This document shows positions 59,172 to 64,000 of a stretch of DNA of 64,000 nt, piece by piece; within the stretch, counting starts at the first letter, position 1; each line of letters begins with the position of its first letter. The notes beneath the pieces were generated by a model. It ran no database searches and was not told the origin of the DNA. It saw nothing but the letters and a program-made list of their open reading frames with translations. The position numbers and the translations under genes are program-made. Where the stretch lies: the NCBI RefSeq assembly GCF_017084445.1, contig NZ_CP070947.1, positions 682,001 to 746,000 of the forward strand, given 5' to 3'. This DNA is from Mycoplasma sp. Mirounga ES2805-ORL (GTDB taxonomy: Bacteria; Bacillota_I; Bacilli_A; Mycoplasmatales; Metamycoplasmataceae).

Positions 59172-59980
59172 TTTTCTTTGATATTGATGAGTTCAATAGA
59201 ATTGTTTTCTTTATTTTCTGTATTCATAGTCAACACAACCGCATTAATTTTACATTTGTTATCAGAAACTTTAAATTTTACCATTGCACCATATCTCATA
59301 TGTTCATATACTTCTTGATAGTTTGCTCCTATTGCTGAGTTGTAAGGGCCACACATGCCAACATCACTAATGAAGAGTGTTTTATTAGGCAAGATAGAGG
59401 CATCATTAGTTTGGACATGTGTATGAGTTCCGCAAACCGCATCAATTTTTCCATCAACATACAAAGCAAAAACATTTTTTTCGCTTGTCGTTTCACCATG
59501 AAAATCAACAAAACTAAAATCAGTTTTTTCTCCATATTTTAAAACACCATCAATTGCATCAAAAAATGATTCAGCAGATTCTTCTTTTCAAGGTTTCATT
59601 AATTTGTTAAATGTTATACCCATTAAGGAAGTTACTCTTATTGTTGTTGAATTATTAATGTTAAAAATTCTGCTTCCTTCTCCTGGATAGCCCTTATTGA
59701 TATTTAATGGTCTAATAATGTCACTATTAGAAATAAAAGATAATATTTCTTCATTAGCTCAGACATGGTTTCCTATAGTGAATGCATTAATACCAATGTT
59801 TTTGAGAGTTGCATAATCTTTTTTATTAAAACCTTTACGACCCGAGACATTTTCAGCTTGTGCAATTACAAAGTCAACTGAATAATCATTTTTAATTTTT
59901 TCTAGATATTTTTTAACAATTTTAACTCCTGGTGCGCCAAAAATATCACCAATAAAAAGTACTTTAATTTGTTTATTCAT
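59168..59980 (-). CDS. YmdB/TIGR00282 family metallophosphoesterase
   Basis: YmdB-type proteins are dimetal phosphodiesterases with activity on 2',3'-cAMP in Bacillus, where they affect gene expression decisions. The 270-residue protein has the metal motifs FIGDIFGAPG, AQAENVSGRKG, TIGNHVW, VDFHGETTSEK and CGTHTHVQTND; Asp, Asn and His ligands are all visible. The start at 59980 gives the family-standard N-terminus MNKQIKVLFIGDIFG; a further in-frame ATG at 60049 would add 23 basic residues not expected. Length matches the family (about 265). Trp codons are TGA. Confidence 0.9.
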
Positions 59981-60067
59981 TTTATAAAATCTTCTACATG
60001 CTTTAAAAGCATTTATTACTGTGTTTTTTATAATTTTAATATAAAACAACCAATTTTATTATATTTA

Positions 60068-60553
60068 TTAGAAGGAATTATCTATAAATGGTAGGAAATC
60101 AATAATTCCAGGAAAACATAGTTCTAATTTAAATCCATACTGTTTAATATTTTCATAACTTATTGATTTCTTTAATTGCATTATAAAATCACTAGTTTTT
60201 ATGACATAAAATTCATCTTTGCTACTAAAGAAAATTAACAAAAAGCTAACACCCCCATTTTCTTCTATTTTTCTTAAATAGTTTATTTGATGGTTTGGAA
60301 TATTTGATTTAGGTAATAAATTTTCATTAGTTGTTTTTGCTTCAAAAGCAATAAATCGTCCCTTGTAGCAACCGATATAATCAACTGTACTTTTCTTAAA
60401 AATGAATGCATTCTCTAAATTTTTGTTGTCAACAACTTTTCTAAATTTTATTGGTAATTCTTTTTTCTCTATGTACGCTATATTGTTATCAGTATAATAG
60501 TTTATTGTTTTGTTCACTATTGATTCTAGTAGCATTCCTCTATTTTTTTTCAT
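60068..60553 (-). CDS. recU: Holliday junction resolvase RecU
   Basis: RecU cleaves Holliday junctions during recombination in Firmicutes and mycoplasmas (RuvC analogue). The 161-residue protein starts MKKNRGMLLESIVNKTINYY, like the family 'RGM.LE..IN..N.YY'. It carries the catalytic KSTVDYIGCYKGRFIAFEAKTT block (split Asp, Glu and Lys) and NIPNHQINYLRKIEENGGVSFLL. It is shorter than Bacillus RecU (206), missing mainly the N-terminal disordered segment. The gene lies upstream of the YmdB-type gene on the same strand and diverges from acpS. Confidence 0.87.
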   Translation of the reverse strand: MKKNRGMLLESIVNKTINYYTDNNIAYIEKKELPIKFRKVVDNKNLENAFIFKKSTVDYIGCYKGRFIAFEAKTTNENLLPKSNIPNHQINYLRKIEENGGVSFLLIFFSSKDEFYVIKTSDFIMQLKKSISYENIKQYGFKLELCFPGIIDFLPFIDNSF

Positions 60554-60661
60554 GTTAATTTATAGTTATTTTTTTAAATATTTTCAAAAAATGGAAATTT
60601 TATTATTGAATATTAATAAAATAATTAGTATTAATAATATACATATATATAGGTTTTAACT

Positions 60662-60667
60662 TATAAT
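60662..60667 (+). promoter_or_regulatory. -10 box of acpS, leaderless or very short leader
   Basis: TATAAT ends 10 bases before the acpS ATG at 60678, with no Shine-Dalgarno between. The transcript would carry at most a few leader bases. Confidence 0.5.
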
Positions 60668-60677
60668 AATTAATTAT

Positions 60678-60986
60678 ATGATTGGAATTGACTTAACAAA
60701 TTTAAAAAGATTTAAAGGTAAAGGCGATCTATTTGCAAGAAGAATATTGCATAATGAAGAGTTTATTACTTTTAAAAAATTAAGTACAAGCGAAGATAAA
60801 ACAATGTTTCTTGCAAAAAGTTGAGCTCTAAAAGAAGCAATATTTAAAGCAGATAACTCTTTTAGTTCCTTTCAAAAAATAAATATTGTTTACCTAAACA
60901 ATAAACCGACTTTTGATAATTTTGAATTATCTTTAAGTCATGAAAAAGATATGGTTATTGCTATCGCAATAAAGAAAGAGGCCTAA
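60678..60986 (+). CDS. acpS: Holo-acyl carrier protein synthase
   Basis: AcpS transfers the phosphopantetheine arm from CoA to acyl carrier protein. The 102-residue protein is a short form (E. coli about 126). It begins MIGIDLTNLKRF, matching GIDIVEIxRI with the metal-binding Asp. KSWALKEAIFKA matches 'xAaKEAxxKA' with the catalytic Glu and Lys, and it ends LSLSHEKDMVIAIAI like 'vSiSHxxxyAvAxvi'. One Trp is TGA. It is the first gene of acpS-plsC-scpA-scpB, ending 1 base before or overlapping the next start. Confidence 0.8.
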
Positions 60987-61742
60987 ATGTTTATTATTAA
61001 AATGATTTTTTTGTGACCTATATTTTTGTGAAAAATGCACAGAATAAATTCAGTTGCTAGGAAATATCGTAAGTCACAAAGACCAGAAGAATATCCATTA
61101 ATTTTAAAAAATAACTATTTGTTAAAAAATGCTAAGTTTCTATTATGAATGTTTGGTATTAAGGTCACTACTGAGGGCTACAATGATATGCCAAAATCTC
61201 CAGCATTGTTAGTTCCTAATCATAAATCTAATCTTGATGCAATCGCATTACTAGTTGCTCTTGAAAAGAAAACTAAGGAAGAGGGAATTTTAAATAAGAT
61301 ACCAACTTTTTTAGCAAAACAAGAATTAAAGAAAAAACGACTAACTAGAAATGCATTATCTATGATTAATACATTTTATGTTGATCGCAAGAATATACGC
61401 CAGTCACTCACTACGTTAAACGAGTTTGGTGATTTTGTTAAGCAAAATAGAACCTATGGAGTTATTTTTCCTGAAGGCACCAGAATTTTAGAAGATGGGT
61501 TAGGCGAATTTAAGCCGGGGATATTTAAAGTTGCAATAAGTCAATATCTTCCAATAGTGCCAGTTGCAATTAGCGATACTAGAAAATTAATAAATGTCTT
61601 TTCATTTAAAAAACAGCATGTTAATATAAAATTCCTTCCTTCAATAAAACCAGGAAATATATTAACAATGGAGCCGTTTGCGATTGCTGATAAATGTAAA
61701 TTAGCTATTTCGGAGGCCTTATATGGTGAAGAAAACAAATAA
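60987..61742 (+). CDS. plsC: 1-acyl-sn-glycerol-3-phosphate acyltransferase
   Basis: PlsC adds the second acyl chain to lysophosphatidic acid at the membrane, making phosphatidic acid. The 251-residue protein has an N-terminal hydrophobic segment (MFIIKMIFLWPIFLWKM), the HX4D catalytic motif NHKSNLDA (H79, D84), the substrate-binding FPEGTR near 161-166 and FKPGIFKVAI with VPVAISDTRK. This fits the family plan and size. It begins right after the acpS stop and overlaps scpA by 20 bases. Trp codons near the N-terminus are TGA. Confidence 0.93.
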
Positions 61743-62514
61743 AAATCAACAAGAAGATACTCAAAGTCTTTATGTAACAGAAGATGGTAAATATGATATT
61801 CAGTTAGAAAACTTCGATGGTCCACTCGATTTATTACTATCTCTAGTTAAAGATAAAAATATTGACATAATGGACATTGACCTTTCTAAGTTAGCAACAG
61901 CATATTTAGACATTATTAATAAGTTACAAGAAAATGAAATTGATATTGCAGGTGATTATCTAGTTATGGCTGCAACATTGCTTGCTCTTAAAACTAAGAT
62001 GATGCTTTACACTCCTGAAGAAAAACCAGAAATTGAAGTTGATAAGCAAGAAATATTACAAAGACTTTATGAATATCAACAATTTAAGGAAATATCTAAA
62101 ACACTTAGAGAACAAGAACAACTTCGTAAAGAAATTTTTATTAAATCACCAAGTGACATTGAGGAATTCTTGGTTGAGGATGATGAAACAGCTTTAGATG
62201 GCACATCTAATCCGCTTAAGTTAATTACTGTTTTAAGAAAGATGTTTGAAAGAACATATGCAGATCAAATTAAAAGAACTAAACTCGAACATTTTAATTT
62301 GACACCAAAAGATCAAATACCATACATTTTAAATTTATTTGATAATCATGATGAAGTAACATTTGAAATGATCTTTAAAGTTCCATCATTGAACCACTTT
62401 GTTATTACATTTTTAGCTGTACTTGATTTAGTAAGAAGACAAATAATTACTATGAGTCAATCAGAACAATTTGGAACTATAAATTTTGCAAAAGGAGAAG
62501 CTTATGAAAAATAA
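61723..62514 (+). CDS. scpA: Segregation and condensation protein A
   Basis: ScpA is the kleisin subunit that bridges SMC heads in the chromosome-organising complex. The 263-residue protein has the kleisin N-terminus IQLENFDGPLDLLLSLVKDKNIDIMDI and AGDYLVMAATLLALKTKMML, a central acidic linker, and a C-terminal winged-helix region VTFEMIFKVPSLNHFVITFLAVLDLVRRQII. A GGAGG site lies within the end of plsC, 6 bases before the start. It overlaps scpB by 11 bases. Confidence 0.95.
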   Translation: MVKKTNKNQQEDTQSLYVTEDGKYDIQLENFDGPLDLLLSLVKDKNIDIMDIDLSKLATAYLDIINKLQENEIDIAGDYLVMAATLLALKTKMMLYTPEEKPEIEVDKQEILQRLYEYQQFKEISKTLREQEQLRKEIFIKSPSDIEEFLVEDDETALDGTSNPLKLITVLRKMFERTYADQIKRTKLEHFNLTPKDQIPYILNLFDNHDEVTFEMIFKVPSLNHFVITFLAVLDLVRRQIITMSQSEQFGTINFAKGEAYEK

Positions 62515-63082
62515 TATTTTAGAAGCGCTACTATATGTTCAAGGAGATGAAGGATTAACAATTAATCAAGTTAAAGATATTTTTGGATTAAATACATTAG
62601 CTGAAGGACGTAAAGTAATGAACGATTTTATAAAAGAATATAATAAATCGGATGGAGCCTTAAAGGTTGTTAACTTTAATGAAGTATATAAATTAGCAAC
62701 TAGAGAAACTTATAAGGAATATATAACTAAAATGGTTCAAGTTGTTAAAAAACACCGTTTAAGTCAAGCAGCCATTGAAGTTGCTGGAATAGTCGCATAT
62801 AAACAACCTGTTACTCGTTCTATGATTAACAACATTAGAGGTGTTGCTAGTGAACAAGTTTTAAATACCCTTTTAACTAAAGGTGTTGTTGAAGAAGTTG
62901 GAATAAGTCCAACTCCTGGTAACCCTATTCTTTATGGAATAACTAATAAATTTTATGATTACTTTAAGATTAAATCGTTAGCCGAACTTCCAAAATTAAC
63001 AGAGTTTAATTACATCGATGGAACAGAGAATGAAGCTGAAGATTTTAACTTATTTGATAGTCAACGCCCGGAAGGAAACTAA
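62504..63082 (+). CDS. scpB: Segregation and condensation protein B
   Basis: ScpB dimers bind ScpA and regulate SMC action. The 192-residue protein has two winged-helix domains: NILEALLYVQGDEGLTINQVKDIFG at the start, and HRLSQAAIEVAGIVAYKQPVTR, then IRGVASEQVLNTLLTKGVVEEVG in the second. The start at 62504 is preferred over an upstream codon because AAAGGAGAAG precedes it and it matches the family N-terminus. An acidic tail ends the protein, and a perfect hairpin follows the stop. Confidence 0.95.
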   Translation: MKNNILEALLYVQGDEGLTINQVKDIFGLNTLAEGRKVMNDFIKEYNKSDGALKVVNFNEVYKLATRETYKEYITKMVQVVKKHRLSQAAIEVAGIVAYKQPVTRSMINNIRGVASEQVLNTLLTKGVVEEVGISPTPGNPILYGITNKFYDYFKIKSLAELPKLTEFNYIDGTENEAEDFNLFDSQRPEGN

Positions 63083-63118
63083 ACAAATAAAAGAGGTAAT
63101 CTCTTTTATTTGTTTATA
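63081..63118. terminator. Perfect 15-bp hairpin after scpB
   Basis: AAACAAATAAAAGAG and CTCTTTTATTTGTTT pair perfectly around GTAAT. The T tail is weak on the plus strand (TATATA follows), so it may be a partial terminator or an mRNA-end stabiliser ahead of the pseudouridine synthase gene 8 bases on. Confidence 0.6.
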
Positions 63119-63126
63119 TAAACATT

Positions 63127-64000
63127 ATGAAAATATTTAAAGCTACTAAAAATGATCAAGGAAGGACTTTATATAAGTTTGTAAAAAATATATATAAGAA
63201 TAATTCCCTTAACCAAATATATAGATCCTTTCGTAAAGGAGATATTAAAGTTAATGGTAAGTCAGTAAAGGATCATAACTATATTATTAATTTTGATGAT
63301 GAAATTAAAGTTTATGGACTTAATGACGAATTTGAAGTTGTAGATTTTAGTAAAAAAGAACAAATTTTAAAGTTAGACATAGTTTATGAAGATAAAAATA
63401 TTCTTATTGTTAATAAACCTTTTGGTATAGCCGTTCATGATACTGAACCAAATAGTTCATTAGACAAAGAAGTTTTAAAATACCTAAAATATAAAACTGC
63501 GGATAGTTTTAAGCCTAGTCATGTAGGCCGTTTAGATAAGGCAACTAGTGGTCTTATAGTCTATGGTAAAAACTATAAAACAGTTAAAGAATTAAATTAT
63601 AAAACTTCTTTTTTTACAAAAATATATGAGTATATCTCAGAAAAAGTTACGCCAGATGGTCAGTATTGGGTAGATGTTAAAAAAGATAAAGAAGGTTTTT
63701 TAGAACCTATTGCCATTTATAACGAAGACACTAAGCCTCTTAATACAACTAATCTTTGGTCTACAACTTTTTTTACTTTGAACGGTCACACATATGCTCA
63801 ATTAGGAACTGGTAAAAAGAATCAGATTAGAGTTACTTTAAGTGCCTTAAAAAACCCTATAATTGGTGATTGGAAATATGGCGGTAGAAGAGCTAGCAGG
63901 CTTTATTTACATGCATATAAAATTATTTTTAATAGTCTTGAGAGTGACTTAAAATATTTAAATAATAAAGAGTTTATTTGCAATAAAAAGATAGGAGCAT
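63127..64000 (+). CDS. RluA-family 23S rRNA pseudouridine synthase, partial at right edge
   Basis: This enzyme isomerises uridine to pseudouridine, probably in 23S rRNA (RluC/RluD class). 291 codons are visible before the window ends. It has an N-terminal S4-like RNA-binding region (RSFRKGDIKVNGKSVKDHNYIIN) and a catalytic domain with VYEDKNILIVNKPFGIAVH, then GRLDKATSGLIVYG with the catalytic Asp in the RLDxxTSG motif (Gly replacing the usual His before Arg). KKNQIRVTLSALKNPIIGDWKYGG follows near the C-terminus. All three visible Trp codons are TGG and none TGA, unlike its neighbours. No Shine-Dalgarno is visible. Confidence 0.9.
   Translation, partial: MKIFKATKNDQGRTLYKFVKNIYKNNSLNQIYRSFRKGDIKVNGKSVKDHNYIINFDDEIKVYGLNDEFEVVDFSKKEQILKLDIVYEDKNILIVNKPFGIAVHDTEPNSSLDKEVLKYLKYKTADSFKPSHVGRLDKATSGLIVYGKNYKTVKELNYKTSFFTKIYEYISEKVTPDGQYWVDVKKDKEGFLEPIAIYNEDTKPLNTTNLWSTTFFTLNGHTYAQLGTGKKNQIRVTLSALKNPIIGDWKYGGRRASRLYLHAYKIIFNSLESDLKYLNNKEFICNKKIGA

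Noticed and set aside
59981..60049. Longer N-terminus for the YmdB-type protein starting at 60049
   Set aside because: The added residues are not part of the family; MNKQIKVLFIGD is the standard beginning.

Overview
This is a contiguous piece of a Mycoplasma chromosome. The DNA is very AT-rich, and at least 30 genes are open only if TGA is read as tryptophan. Lipoproteins carry mycoplasma lipoboxes, there are no cell-wall genes, and genes are packed with 1-20 base overlaps. Mycoplasma-restricted systems are present: MIB/MIP, an F1-like ATPase cluster, a p37-type transporter and an OppF with a giant insertion. Enolase and 6-phosphofructokinase point to a glycolytic species. The gene set fits the Hominis group (Mycoplasmopsis/Metamycoplasma-like); the exact species is not claimed.

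Layout. 1-7.4 kb: end of an EzrA-like gene, thiI, eno, a secreted nuclease lipoprotein (minus), proline iminopeptidase, deoD and a YitT-family membrane protein (minus). 7.6-18.3 kb: gyrB, an unknown gene, nadE-yebC (minus), a two-gene ABC exporter-like unit, glpK plus an unknown gene (minus) and mscL. 18.5-21.6 kb: the str operon rpsL-rpsG-fusA. 21.8-34.8 kb: an accessory surface island, MIB (immunoglobulin-binding), MIP (immunoglobulin-cleaving serine protease) and then seven tightly coupled genes for an F1-like ATPase with a putative membrane 'X0' sector. 34.9-44.7 kb: a structured leader RNA ending in a strong terminator, then oppABCDF. 44.7-48.4 kb: a small membrane protein, pfkA, a HAD phosphatase, ychF and tRNA-Trp(CCA). 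48.4-49.8 kb: rpsF-ssb-rpsR (minus) with a hairpin leader that can pair with its own ribosome binding site. 50.2-54.1 kb: a TPP riboswitch controlling a p37-p29-p69 ABC importer. 54.4-64 kb: a trigger-factor-like chaperone, a YbiT-type ABC-F protein with one dead ATP site, a six-helix K+ channel, an unknown membrane protein, a YmdB-type phosphodiesterase and recU (minus), acpS-plsC-scpA-scpB, and the start of an RluA-family pseudouridine synthase.

How it fits together. The surface island is probably an immune-evasion unit in which MIB captures antibody, MIP cuts it, and the adjacent ATPase may power or recycle the process. The importers (Opp, TPP/p37) and glpK are nutrient-acquisition units. 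Each has a distinctive 5' leader: an unknown structured RNA for opp, a TPP riboswitch for p37, and an attenuator-like terminator for glpK. I see no insertion sequences, prophage, CRISPR arrays or replication origin.
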